Source: an uncultured Peptostreptococcaceae bacterium
GTDB taxonomy: Bacteria > Bacillota > Clostridia > Peptostreptococcales > Anaerovoracaceae
NCBI GenBank assembly: GCA_949740445.1
Contig: CATJIF010000074.1
Span: 55,782 to 119,781, forward strand
Direction of reading: 5' to 3'
DNA length: 64,000 bases
Shown piece by piece: positions 9,843 through 18,911 of this stretch (its first letter is position 1; each line of letters starts with the position of its first letter). Made by a program: the position numbers and the translations under genes. The notes beneath the pieces were generated by a model. The model was not told where the DNA came from. It saw nothing but the letters and a program-made list of their open reading frames with translations, and did not search any database.

Positions 9843-10643
9843 CTACTCTCCATCCGTAGAAACCACAGCGATATCCGAACCGCCCCCGGCGCTTCCCTGA
9901 GCACCCTGGCCGGCTTCTTCTTCCACGGGCTTTGCGTAGCGGAAGCGGATGACGCCGCTGTAGCGGGGAATAATCAGCTCATCCTGCCGGATCAGATCGG
10001 TGCGGATGCCGAAATTGCGCATCTGCTCTAAAATGCCAAACCGGATGGAAATAGCAGACTCCAGCGTGTCGGGCTTTCCGATGGCCCGCACGGTATAGGG
10101 CGGCGCTGTGGGCGTGCCGTTGATGTTGACATTATCGCCTGCCAGGCTGATTTCCGTCGTCCCTACAATGCGGTGGCCGTTGATGGAAATGGCCTCCGCG
10201 CCCGCCTCTCTCAGGCGGTTGACCAGCTCTAAAATTAAATCGTAGCGGTAGATCAGCTCGCTGTAATTGTCGCCGATCTCTTCGTCGGATACCGGATCTT
10301 CCAGCGTTATGATGATGCCGGGGCCCTTGACCTCTACCACGCCGGCGGCCAGCTTGTACTTTTCCTGGTCTGCCAGGATGGCCTGCAGAGAGTCGTCTTC
10401 CTTGGCCTTGTCCTCCTGCAGCCTTCGCAGCAGGTCTTCTTTTTCGATCAGCTCCTGGGTCAGCTGGCTGTTTTCGCTGCGCAGCTGGGAAAGCTCTGTC
10501 TCTTGCGCGCGGATCTGCGACACCGCCACCAGGCCGCCCTGCGCACCCTCCATTCCCTGCGTTGTATTGATCTGTACTGATATAATCAACCCGATGGTAA
10601 TTGCAAGAATCCCCAAAATGACAGTGCCGCCGTATTTTCTCAT
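9843..10643 (-). CDS. DUF881 family membrane-anchored protein, first copy
   Basis: A 266-residue paralogue of the next gene, with the same layout: an N-terminal transmembrane segment (~7-25), a coiled coil (~45-90), a DUF881 domain with SINGHRIVGTTEIS, and a low-complexity Gly/Gln/Ser tail. It begins 28 bp after ftsQ, with GGGAGAAGAAAAGGG before the ATG. Tandem DUF881 genes between divIB and sbp are usual in this part of the Firmicutes. The function is inferred from location only. Confidence 0.85.
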   Translation of the reverse strand: MRKYGGTVILGILAITIGLIISVQINTTQGMEGAQGGLVAVSQIRAQETELSQLRSENSQLTQELIEKEDLLRRLQEDKAKEDDSLQAILADQEKYKLAAGVVEVKGPGIIITLEDPVSDEEIGDNYSELIYRYDLILELVNRLREAGAEAISINGHRIVGTTEISLAGDNVNINGTPTAPPYTVRAIGKPDTLESAISIRFGILEQMRNFGIRTDLIRQDELIIPRYSGVIRFRYAKPVEEEAGQGAQGSAGGGSDIAVVSTDGE

Positions 10644-10670
10644 CCCTTTTCTTCTCCCTGCCTTCTGCCG

Positions 10671-11435
10671 CTACTGCGCTGTATCCGGACTGAATGAATA
10701 GTAATTATCGCTGCCCACCTTGATTACGCCGCGCTGAATTTCCTTCTCGTAAAGGTCGAACACCACCTGCTTGATATTGCCTATGCTTTCGATCAGATGC
10801 GCAGGCGTCCCCTCGCAGTAGAGGCTGTCATAGATGTACGCCTTCATCGTTACCGGTGAAATGCGAATCATGCGGAAGTACAGCTCCGCCTCCGCAGCTG
10901 CCCCGATCAGCTTCAGCGCGTCGACCAGCGAATAGTTCTGTTCTACAAGCAGGGGTTTTCCCGGTTCTGCCTGGGTGGTAGAAAGGCCGGCAAGTATGGG
11001 AAGCGCCGCATTTTCTTCTGCCTGCCGCAGAACCATGCCTTCGTTATCGACGAGTATAAAGTCGTTTCCGTAGGCCACTGCCGCATACTCTTCCCGCTCC
11101 TCTAAAATGATCTCCACCGTGGCGGGCAGGCGGCGCTTGACTTTGACATTTTTGATATAGGGCTCGGCGAGCAGGCGCTGCTTTACCTTGCCCAGGTTCG
11201 TCTGAAACAAATTGGAACCGATCTCGATTTCGCTTATGGCGACCACCTGCTCCGGCGTAAAGTACGCGTTGTCGGTAACAGCGACGCGCTGTATGTCGAA
11301 CAGATGAGAGGTCAGCAGAAAATAAAGCCCCGTTACACAGGCGACCGTCAGCGTAAACTTCAGAAGATAGTGCTTCTTTTTACGCTTCTTTTTTCGTCGT
11401 TTGTTCCTCGGAAACTCCTGCCGTCTTTCTTCCAT
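10671..11435 (-). CDS. ftsQ: Cell division protein FtsQ/DivIB
   Basis: A 254-residue type II membrane protein. A strongly basic cytoplasmic tail (Arg/Lys run at ~10-20) precedes one transmembrane helix (~24-42), a POTRA-type domain (FDIQRVAVTDNAYFTPEQV onward) and a FtsQ/DivIB C-terminal domain. It works at the septum with FtsL and FtsB-type partners to control septal peptidoglycan synthesis. The start at 11435 follows AAGGAGCGCAG; the longer frame begins at a TTG inside murA. Its first codons overlap the murA 3' end by 56 bp. Confidence 0.9.
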   Translation of the reverse strand: MEERRQEFPRNKRRKKKRKKKHYLLKFTLTVACVTGLYFLLTSHLFDIQRVAVTDNAYFTPEQVVAISEIEIGSNLFQTNLGKVKQRLLAEPYIKNVKVKRRLPATVEIILEEREEYAAVAYGNDFILVDNEGMVLRQAEENAALPILAGLSTTQAEPGKPLLVEQNYSLVDALKLIGAAAEAELYFRMIRISPVTMKAYIYDSLYCEGTPAHLIESIGNIKQVVFDLYEKEIQRGVIKVGSDNYYSFSPDTAQ

Positions 11436-12690
11436 CTGCGCTCCTTCTCTCAATGTGCGCTCCCAGTGTTTGCAGAGCTATATCAAATTTACCATATCCT
11501 CTATCAATATGGCAAATGTTTTCTACAATTGTTTTTCCCTCTGCCGCCAATGCGGCGATCATCAGCGCGGCCCCGCCCCGCAGATCCTGTGCGCAAACCC
11601 GGCTTCCCCGCAGCATCGGAACGCCCCTTACAACAGCGGTTCTATCCAAAACTTCGATGTCCGCACCCATCAGGGCAAGCTGTCTCGCGCACTGAAACCG
11701 CCGCTCAAATACAGCATCTGTAATGGTGCTTGTGCCCTCAGCCGACGCGCACAGGGAAAGCAGCGGCGACTGCAAATCCGTGGCAAAGCCGGGCCAGGGC
11801 TGTGCCGTTACCTCGCCGGGGCTGCGAAGGCGTGAGGGTGCCTGCAGGAAAACCTCCTGCGCCCCCTCCTCGATGCGGCAGCCCATGCGCCGCAGGACGG
11901 AGAGCTCCGCCGCAATCCACTGCGGTGAAATTCCCCGCAGGCGCAGGCTTCCCCCGGTGGCCGCTGCGGCCATCAGATACGTTCCGCCCTCGATGCGGTC
12001 TCCCATCACGCGGTAGCGGACAGGCGACAGCCGCCGCCCGCCTTTGATGCGGATTTCTTCTGTTCCCGCGCCGCGGATATCCGCGCCGCAGGCGTTGAGA
12101 AAATTCTGCAAATCCACGATTTCCGGCTCTCTGGCCGCATTGCGGATTACAGTCTCCCCCTTAGCCGACACCGCTGCCATCAGAATATTTTCCGTGGCGC
12201 CCACGCTGGGGTACGATAAAAACACCTCCGCCCCCAAAAGCTGCCCGGCCCGGCACAAGAGCCGTCCCTGTTGCTGCGAAATTTCCGCGGACAATGCGGA
12301 AAGGCCCTGGACGTGCAGGTCGGTGGGGCGGCTTCCAATGGCGCAGCCGCCCGGCGCGCAAAGCTCTGCCCGCCCGCAGCGGGAAAGCAGCGGCCCCGCT
12401 AAAAATACAGAAGAACGCATCCGCTTCATCATGGCCTCCGGGATGCTGCATCGGAACAGCCCTTTCGCATCCACCTGCAAAAGCGCGCCCTCCCGGGTGA
12501 TGCGGCAGCCCAGATGGCTTAAAATTTCGCACATATTATGTACATCCGAAAGCTCCGGACAATTCTCGATGATTGTCTCTCCCGGAATCATGGCGGTTGC
12601 CGCCAGTATGGGCAGCACGGCATTTTTTGCCGCCGAAACGGCGAGCTCTCCGGACAGTGGCTTTCCACCCCATATATGATAACTATCCAA
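11380..12690 (-). CDS. murA: UDP-N-acetylglucosamine 1-carboxyvinyltransferase MurA
   Basis: This enzyme transfers enolpyruvate from PEP to UDP-GlcNAc, the first committed step of peptidoglycan synthesis. The AAKNAVLPILAA segment near the N-terminus and the catalytic-Cys loop (PGGCAIGSRPTDLH) are present, so the protein should be fosfomycin-sensitive. The start is uncertain. I chose a TTG at 12690 (giving MDSYHIWGGKPL, which fits the family N-terminus), with GGAGG 12 nt upstream; an ATG at 12720 gives a ten-residue-longer product but has a poor ribosome-binding site. It follows murG within the cluster; its 3' end overlaps ftsQ. Confidence 0.93.
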   Translation of the reverse strand: MDSYHIWGGKPLSGELAVSAAKNAVLPILAATAMIPGETIIENCPELSDVHNMCEILSHLGCRITREGALLQVDAKGLFRCSIPEAMMKRMRSSVFLAGPLLSRCGRAELCAPGGCAIGSRPTDLHVQGLSALSAEISQQQGRLLCRAGQLLGAEVFLSYPSVGATENILMAAVSAKGETVIRNAAREPEIVDLQNFLNACGADIRGAGTEEIRIKGGRRLSPVRYRVMGDRIEGGTYLMAAAATGGSLRLRGISPQWIAAELSVLRRMGCRIEEGAQEVFLQAPSRLRSPGEVTAQPWPGFATDLQSPLLSLCASAEGTSTITDAVFERRFQCARQLALMGADIEVLDRTAVVRGVPMLRGSRVCAQDLRGGAALMIAALAAEGKTIVENICHIDRGYGKFDIALQTLGAHIERRSADGRKTAGVSEEQTTKKEA

Positions 12691-12769
12691 TGAAACAATA
12701 CACCTCCGCCAAAACATCATGGTTTCTTTCTAATCATAATATGATGCTTTCGCGAAGGTGTGACAGTTT

Positions 12770-13867
12770 CTATTGGATTTTTAAATGTTGATAAATCACA
12801 TCCGCGCTGTCGGTGCGCCCCAGGGAGGCGCTGGCCCCGCTCATGCGCTCCAGCAGGCGGGGATCGCTTTTCATCTTCAAAACCGCCTCTACCAGACGGT
12901 CGGCGGTCAGCTCCTTTTCTTCCATCAGGATGGCCCCGCCCCGGTCAGCCACGACCTTGGCGTTGTAATACTGGTGGTTTCCCGTAACGTTGGGGGATGG
13001 AATCAGAATCGCCGCCTTGCCGCAGGCGGTGATTTCCGAAATCGTCAGCGCCCCCGACCGGCTGATTACTACGTCGCAGGCGTTCAGATAGTCGTTCATA
13101 TTGTCGATATACGCAAGCAGCTGCATGTTGTCCGCTAAAACGATGCCGGCATCCTCCACGCTTTTGCAGATCTGGGCAAAGTAGCGCTTTCCCGTAACGA
13201 AAAACAGCCGCAGATCCTTTACGCCGTTGAAGGTGTGCAACGCCTCCATCATCACTTCGTTGATCTTGCCTGCGCCCAGGCTGCCGCCGAAACACAGCAC
13301 GGTAAACTCGCTTTTGGAAATGCCCAGCCGCCTGCGGCATTCGGCAGCATCGACGGCTAAAAAGCTGCGCCGTATGGGATTTCCCACCACGGTCAGCTTA
13401 TCCTTATGCTTAAAATAGGTTCCCGCTTCTTCGAAGCTGACAAAGACCTCCTGCACGTGCCGCTCCAGCATTTTGTTGGTAACGCCGGGAAAGGCATTCT
13501 GTTCGTGGATGTAGCAGGGGATTCCCATGCGGTCCGCTGCCCGCACCACCGGGCCGCAAACGTAGCCGCCAGTGCCCACAACCAGGTCGGGCTGAAATTC
13601 TTTTAAAATCGCCTTCGCCTGTGCCATTCCTTTTAAGAGATCCTTTGCCGTCTGCACATTCTTCCAAATCTGCCTGCGGTGAAACCCGCTGACCGTAATA
13701 AAGCGGATCGGATAGCCGCTTTTAGGAATCAGCTCTTTTTCCATGCCGTGCTCTGTCCCCACAAAGAGGATTTCGGCTTCCGGATGGCTTCGCCGGATTC
13801 TGTCGGCGATGGCTACTGCCGGATAAATGTGCCCGCCGGTGCCGCCGCCCGTCATAATTACCTTCAT
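12770..13867 (-). CDS. murG: UDP-GlcNAc:lipid I GlcNAc transferase MurG
   Basis: A 365-residue GT-B fold glycosyltransferase that makes lipid II from lipid I on the inner membrane face. The glycine-rich GGGTGGHIYPA loop is at residues ~7-17. The second domain has FGGSLGA, and the UDP-GlcNAc site segment SRSGALTISEI is at about 265-275. It starts 23 bp after ftsW. Length and motifs are normal. Confidence 0.97.
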   Translation of the reverse strand: MKVIMTGGGTGGHIYPAVAIADRIRRSHPEAEILFVGTEHGMEKELIPKSGYPIRFITVSGFHRRQIWKNVQTAKDLLKGMAQAKAILKEFQPDLVVGTGGYVCGPVVRAADRMGIPCYIHEQNAFPGVTNKMLERHVQEVFVSFEEAGTYFKHKDKLTVVGNPIRRSFLAVDAAECRRRLGISKSEFTVLCFGGSLGAGKINEVMMEALHTFNGVKDLRLFFVTGKRYFAQICKSVEDAGIVLADNMQLLAYIDNMNDYLNACDVVISRSGALTISEITACGKAAILIPSPNVTGNHQYYNAKVVADRGGAILMEEKELTADRLVEAVLKMKSDPRLLERMSGASASLGRTDSADVIYQHLKIQ

Positions 13868-13890
13868 TCATAAAGCGCCTCCCCCGCTCG

Positions 13891-15015
13891 CTATACCGCC
13901 GAATGGCGTGAGATATTCAGCATCACTCCCATGGAGCCCATAAAAATCAGAAGCGCGTTGCCTCCGTAGCTGACGAAGGGTAAGATAATTCCCGTCGGCG
14001 GCATGCAGGAGGTAACCACGGCGATGTTCAAAAGCACCTGCACTGCCAGCATGATCGTAATGCCCGAAGACAGCAGCATGCTGAACAGGTCTGGCGCGTT
14101 TAAGCAGATGTGGCAGCACCTCCAGATTAGCAGCAGATAGGTCATCATCAAAATCAGACAGCCGATAAACCCCAACTCCTCGCCGATGATGGCAAAGATA
14201 AAATCGTTTTGCGGCTCGGGCAGGTACAGCGTCTTCTGTATGCTGCGCCCAAGCCCTACGCCGGTCAGCCCGCCGGAGCCCAGCGCCAGGATGGACTGCA
14301 CCACCTGATAGCCGGTATTCAGCGGATCGGCGAAGGGGTCTAAAAAGCTGGTGTAGCGCTGCAGCCGGTATTCCCCTCCCGGAAGATGCAAAAGCACCCA
14401 GCAGCCGGCAGCCCCGCCCGCGCCCAGCACGGCGATCCAGATCCAGTTGAGCCCAGCCACAAACATCATGCCGCACATGATGCCCGCCACGGTTACCGCT
14501 GTGGACATGTTGGGCTGCTTTAAAATCAAAGCCACATAGGCCATCATAACGATCAGCGCCGGAATAATCCCCATGGAAAGCGATTTGATGCGTCCGGGCC
14601 TGTCGCTGAAAAACCGCGCTACAAAAGCAATGGCGCACACCTTGGCGATCTCGCCGGGCATAATCGTAATCGGGCCCACCTCGATCCACCGCACGGCACC
14701 GTGGCTGTCCTTTCCCAGGGATGTAAAGACAAGTAAAAGCAGAATCAGCCCCACGACGATGCCCGGGTAGGCCAGCTGCTTATACACCCGGTAATCCAGC
14801 ATCGTGGCTGCTAAAAAAACGACCGTGCCCGCCGCCGCCCAGATCAGGTCTCGGACCAGGTACTGATAGGGATCTCCGGTCTTGCTCAGCGCGCTGTAGT
14901 AACTGGCGCTGAACACCATGATGACGCCAAACACCACAAGCCCCATCATCAGAAAGGTCAGCGCAAAATCCCCTGATTTTAATTTTCTCCTCTTTTTTAC
15001 CGCTAAGGTCGCCAT
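13891..15015 (-). CDS. ftsW: SEDS peptidoglycan glycosyltransferase FtsW/SpoVE
   Basis: A 374-residue polytopic protein with about ten membrane segments, in the SEDS family that polymerises lipid II together with a class B PBP. The family C-terminal block with PTGIILPFVSYGG is visible near residue 345. Being in the cluster between murD and murG, it is expected to pair with the PASTA-PBP encoded upstream. In Bacillus the gene at this position is spoVE, so the division FtsW and the sporulation SpoVE roles cannot be separated here. Confidence 0.93.
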   Translation of the reverse strand: MATLAVKKRRKLKSGDFALTFLMMGLVVFGVIMVFSASYYSALSKTGDPYQYLVRDLIWAAAGTVVFLAATMLDYRVYKQLAYPGIVVGLILLLLVFTSLGKDSHGAVRWIEVGPITIMPGEIAKVCAIAFVARFFSDRPGRIKSLSMGIIPALIVMMAYVALILKQPNMSTAVTVAGIMCGMMFVAGLNWIWIAVLGAGGAAGCWVLLHLPGGEYRLQRYTSFLDPFADPLNTGYQVVQSILALGSGGLTGVGLGRSIQKTLYLPEPQNDFIFAIIGEELGFIGCLILMMTYLLLIWRCCHICLNAPDLFSMLLSSGITIMLAVQVLLNIAVVTSCMPPTGIILPFVSYGGNALLIFMGSMGVMLNISRHSAV

Positions 15016-15041
15016 CTCTCACTCCCCTTTTACCCTCGGTT

Positions 15042-16406
15042 CTACGATTGCAGGTTGCGGACGCAGTCTTTGAAGTGCCGCCCTCTCTGCTCGTAACTGT
15101 CGTACATATCCCAGCTGGCGCAGGCCGGGGACAGAAGCACCGTATCTCCGGCTTCGGCAAGCTGTGCCGCCCGCTTGACGCACTCGTCCATGTCCCTGCA
15201 CCGCAGGATATCTTCTTCTGCATACCCTTGCGCAAGCGCTGCCTCCCCGATGGCCGCTGCCGTGGCACCCAGAAGGAGCAGCTTTCTCACCCGGCCTCCG
15301 AACGCCCGGACAAATTCGTCGTAAGCGGATTTCTTATCGTAGCCCCCGGCGATTAAAAGCACAGGCGTTGTCATGGCCTCCAGTGCCTTGATGGAAGAAT
15401 CCGGATTCGTCCCCTTCGAATCGTTGATATATCTTACACCGTCCACGATGCCGCACAGCTCCAGCCGGTGCTCTACCCCGGCAAACTTCCGCAGCACGGA
15501 TGCAATCGCCGCAGGCACAACCCCTGCGCAGAAAGCGATGGCCGAGGCGGCCAACGCGTTTTCCAGATTGTGCGCACCGGGAATCTGAAGCTCCCGCACG
15601 CCGCAGATTTCATGTATGCAGCCGCTTTTATCGGCCACGACGATGGTTTCCCCCTCCACATAGGCGCCCTGGGCAAGCCGCTGCGTGCGCGAAAAGGCAA
15701 ACACCGCTGCCCTGCAGTCTTCCGCCAGCTGCCAGCAGGCCGCATCGTCGCGGTTGACGATGAAATAGTCCTCCGGCCCCTGGTTTCGAAACACGTTCGC
15801 CTTGGCCTGCGCGTAGCGCTCCATGGTTTTGTGCCGGTCCAGGTGGTCGGGCGTCAGGTTTAAAAGCGCCGAAATGCGTGGCCGAAAGGTTTCGGCGATC
15901 TCTAGCTGAAAGCTGCTGACCTCCGTTACAAACCAGGTATCCTCTGCAGCGCCGATGGATTTGCTGATTACGGGCACGCCGATGTTTCCAACCACCTCGG
16001 TGCGCAGTCCAGCCTCCTTAAATATCTCTCCCACAAGGGTGGTTGTCGTGGTCTTTCCGTTGGTTCCGGTAATGGCGGCATACTGCCCGCGCCCCAGCCG
16101 GAAGGCCAGCTCCAGCTCGCTGATCACCTCTGCCCCATTGGCCTGCGCCTCCATTACAAAAGGCAGCAGCGGCGATATCCCCGGGCTCATCACCACGGTG
16201 TCGTAGCGCGCATCGGGCTTTAAGTCCCTGCCGAAGCAGCAGGTGACATCGTGATTCTTAAAATATTGAATGAGCGAGCCGTCCAATTCCTCCGACCGTT
16301 TCTTATCCTGAATAGTTACGTCGGCACGCAGCCCGATCAGCGCTTTCGCTGCGGCGATTCCCGAGCGTCCCAGTCCGACTACCAAGTATTTCCTTCCCTG
16401 CAACAT
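15042..16406 (-). CDS. murD: UDP-N-acetylmuramoylalanine-D-glutamate ligase MurD
   Basis: A 454-residue Mur ligase adding D-Glu to UDP-MurNAc-L-Ala in the cytoplasm. It has the N-terminal Rossmann-like loop (VVGLGRSGIAAAKAL), the ATP-binding ITGTNGKTTTTTLVGE at ~110-125, and the C-terminal ligase domain with NDSKGTNPDSSIKAL. AAAGGAG precedes the ATG. The gene lies between mraY (27 bp upstream) and ftsW (26 bp downstream). Confidence 0.97.
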   Translation of the reverse strand: MLQGRKYLVVGLGRSGIAAAKALIGLRADVTIQDKKRSEELDGSLIQYFKNHDVTCCFGRDLKPDARYDTVVMSPGISPLLPFVMEAQANGAEVISELELAFRLGRGQYAAITGTNGKTTTTTLVGEIFKEAGLRTEVVGNIGVPVISKSIGAAEDTWFVTEVSSFQLEIAETFRPRISALLNLTPDHLDRHKTMERYAQAKANVFRNQGPEDYFIVNRDDAACWQLAEDCRAAVFAFSRTQRLAQGAYVEGETIVVADKSGCIHEICGVRELQIPGAHNLENALAASAIAFCAGVVPAAIASVLRKFAGVEHRLELCGIVDGVRYINDSKGTNPDSSIKALEAMTTPVLLIAGGYDKKSAYDEFVRAFGGRVRKLLLLGATAAAIGEAALAQGYAEEDILRCRDMDECVKRAAQLAEAGDTVLLSPACASWDMYDSYEQRGRHFKDCVRNLQS

Positions 16407-16433
16407 GCGTTCCCGCTCCTTTCTCTTTTATTT

Positions 16434-17411
16434 TTACAGAATCAGCAGGCTGAAGCAGCACAGTCCCAGCGTTACCAGCCAGAACACGGCTACCACCTTC
16501 GTCTCTTTCCAGCCCGACAGCTCAAAGTGATGGTGCAGAGGAGCCATGCGGAAAAAGCGCCGGCCGTTCTGCGTTTTAAACACGTACACCTGGATGATCA
16601 CCGACAGCGCCTCGGCGACGTAAATCCCGCCGGCGATGGGGATGATCAGCTCGATATTCATTAAAATCGCCGCTGCCGCGATGGCTCCTCCCAGCGCCAG
16701 CGCTCCGGTATCGCCCATAAACAGCTTCGCCGGATGGCGGTTGTAGAGCAGAAATCCCAGGCAGGCCCCGGCGATGGCGGCGCTGAAGGCCGCTGGCGCC
16801 CCGTAGCCGTAAAAGCTGATGCCCACTACGGCTAAAAATGCGGCGACGATAGCTGTTACCCCTGCGGCCAGCCCGTCCAGGCCGTCGGTCAGGTTGACGC
16901 TGTTTGTCATGGCGACCATGACAAAGGCCACGAAGGGGATGTACAGGATGCCGAAATCCCAGTGCTGCCTCAGGATTGGAATAAAGATGCTGGTTCCGTA
17001 CACCGAAACGCTGCACTGATAGGCTGCCACTGCGCAGGAAATAGCGATCTGAAGGATCAGTTTCTGCAGGGCTGTCAGCCCCAGATTGCGCTTCATGGCC
17101 ACTTTTACAAAATCGTCGATAAAGCCGATGGCCCCAAACGCTAACAGCGTGCCTAAAAGAATCAGCATATCCGTATTGACAAGCCCGGAAGTCAGGCAGG
17201 TAACAACGATGGCAAGCAATATGGCAAGCCCGCCCATGGTGGGCGTTCCCGACTTTACCATGTGGGACTGCGGCCCCTCTTCGCGAATGCTCTGCCCTGC
17301 CTTAATTCTCCGCAGCAGGGGAATCAACGCGGGCGTGGCGATGGCAGTAATCACAAAGGCGATGACAAGGCGCGCGGCCACCGGATAGTATGCGGCAAGT
17401 TCCTGGTTCAT
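16434..17411 (-). CDS. mraY: Phospho-N-acetylmuramoyl-pentapeptide transferase MraY
   Basis: An integral membrane enzyme with about ten helices that attaches phospho-MurNAc-pentapeptide to undecaprenyl phosphate (lipid I). The signatures TPTMGG, FIDDFVK and NLTDGLDGL and the C-terminal PLHHHFEL are all present, covering the catalytic aspartates and the HHH motif. The ATG at 17411 overlaps the murF stop (ATGA), indicating translational coupling; a GTG three codons upstream is an alternative start. Confidence 0.96.
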   Translation of the reverse strand: MNQELAAYYPVAARLVIAFVITAIATPALIPLLRRIKAGQSIREEGPQSHMVKSGTPTMGGLAILLAIVVTCLTSGLVNTDMLILLGTLLAFGAIGFIDDFVKVAMKRNLGLTALQKLILQIAISCAVAAYQCSVSVYGTSIFIPILRQHWDFGILYIPFVAFVMVAMTNSVNLTDGLDGLAAGVTAIVAAFLAVVGISFYGYGAPAAFSAAIAGACLGFLLYNRHPAKLFMGDTGALALGGAIAAAAILMNIELIIPIAGGIYVAEALSVIIQVYVFKTQNGRRFFRMAPLHHHFELSGWKETKVVAVFWLVTLGLCCFSLLIL

Positions 17412-18889
17412 TTTCCGCACCCCCTCTTGGAAAGCTCGCGCAACTGCTGCGCCACAAGGGACATCTGCATACCGTTAGAGCCCTTCAGCAAAATAACGTC
17501 ATCCTTTTGCAAGAGTCCCGGCAGGGCCGCGGACAGCTGCTCCCTGTCCGGAAAATACAAAATCGCAAGCGGCGACTGCGCTTCTGTCTCTTCCAGTACC
17601 GCCTGCGCTTCCTGCGCGATAAACCGGGCCTGGGGCCCGCAGGCGATCAGCAGCCGGGCAAGCCCCGCAGGTCCGCCGCAGACAAACTCCCTCCCCACCT
17701 GCCGGTGCAGTGCCTCCGACTGCTCCCCCAGCTCTAAAATATCCGCAAGCACCGCCACCCGGCGGCCGCCGGTTACATTGTACAGCACTTCGGCTGCGGC
17801 CGCCACCGAATCGGGGCTGGAATTGTACGTGTCGTCGATCAGCTTCCAATCCTTCAGAGGTTCGATCACCAGCCGGCGGCTGGTGGCCTCCATCTGCCGC
17901 AGCGCCTCTGCCGCCTCCTGCATCGGCACCTTCAGCTGAAGCCCTGCGCCTACGGCCAGCATGGCATTGTGCGCGTTGTGCCGCCCCAAAAGCGGTATCT
18001 GGAATTCCTGCGAAACGCCGCTGTATGCCAGGCGAAAGGAAATTCCGGCCTCGCCCAGATCTTCTATTTCTGAAAGGCAGATGTCCGGCGTTCCGTTCTC
18101 GCCTGCCGTCAGCAGGCGGAAGTGTCCGGTATAGCCGCTATCCTCCTTCTGCCGCGCCGCAATGCAACGGCTGATGTGCTGCAGGCTCAGATACTCGCTG
18201 TCGCTGTTGACAATCAGCACATGCTTCTGGTCGAAGAGGTCCGTAACCTCCAGCTTCGCCTTCAGTATGTTTTCTCTGCTCTTCAGAAATTCTATGTGCG
18301 ACGTCCCCACATTGGTAATCACAGCCAGGTCGGGCCTCACGATATCCGCCAGCAGCCGGATTTCCCCAAAGCTGCTCATGCCCATTTCAAATACAGCGAC
18401 CTCGGTGTCTTCTTCCACCTGAAATATGGTCAGCGGAAGCCCCAGCTCGTTGTTGAGATTTCCTTCATTGCGTATGGTCTTATATCTGCGCGATAAAATC
18501 GCATAGAGCATTTCTTTCGTGCCGGTCTTTCCCGTGCTCCCAGTTACTGCCACCTTAATCGGATGAAACTGCGACAGATACCAGCGCGACAGCTCCTGCA
18601 GCCCCCGCACGGTGTGCTCCGTGCAGACGATATCCGCATCAGGGTACTGCCTGGCAAGCGCTTCTGCCACATGGATTTTAGACAGCAGAAACGCCCGGCA
18701 TCCCTGCCGGGCCGCCGCCTCTGCATAGATGTGGCCGTCCTGTCGTTCTCCCTTGATCGCAATAAACAGCGCCGTTTCGTCTGCGCTTCTCGAATCTATG
18801 ACGACTCTGCTGATTTCGCGCCGGCCGCCGCCTGCGGTGAAAACCGCAGCTGTCGCCTGCGCAACCTGGCTTGTGGTTATTTTCTTCAT
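17408..18889 (-). CDS. murF: UDP-MurNAc-tripeptide-D-Ala-D-Ala ligase MurF
   Basis: A 493-residue Mur ligase that completes the UDP-MurNAc-pentapeptide. The ATP loop VTGSTGKTGTKEML is at ~113-126, the central domain has NNELGLPLTIF and EMGMSSFGEI, and the C-terminal domain carries DTYNSSPDSV. It starts 22 bp after murE and overlaps mraY by 4 bp. It is slightly longer than the typical 450-470 residues, with no obvious extra domain. Confidence 0.96.
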   Translation of the reverse strand: MKKITTSQVAQATAAVFTAGGGRREISRVVIDSRSADETALFIAIKGERQDGHIYAEAAARQGCRAFLLSKIHVAEALARQYPDADIVCTEHTVRGLQELSRWYLSQFHPIKVAVTGSTGKTGTKEMLYAILSRRYKTIRNEGNLNNELGLPLTIFQVEEDTEVAVFEMGMSSFGEIRLLADIVRPDLAVITNVGTSHIEFLKSRENILKAKLEVTDLFDQKHVLIVNSDSEYLSLQHISRCIAARQKEDSGYTGHFRLLTAGENGTPDICLSEIEDLGEAGISFRLAYSGVSQEFQIPLLGRHNAHNAMLAVGAGLQLKVPMQEAAEALRQMEATSRRLVIEPLKDWKLIDDTYNSSPDSVAAAAEVLYNVTGGRRVAVLADILELGEQSEALHRQVGREFVCGGPAGLARLLIACGPQARFIAQEAQAVLEETEAQSPLAILYFPDREQLSAALPGLLQKDDVILLKGSNGMQMSLVAQQLRELSKRGCGK

Positions 18890-18911
18890 ATGCTCGCTCT
18901 CCTGCGTTTTT

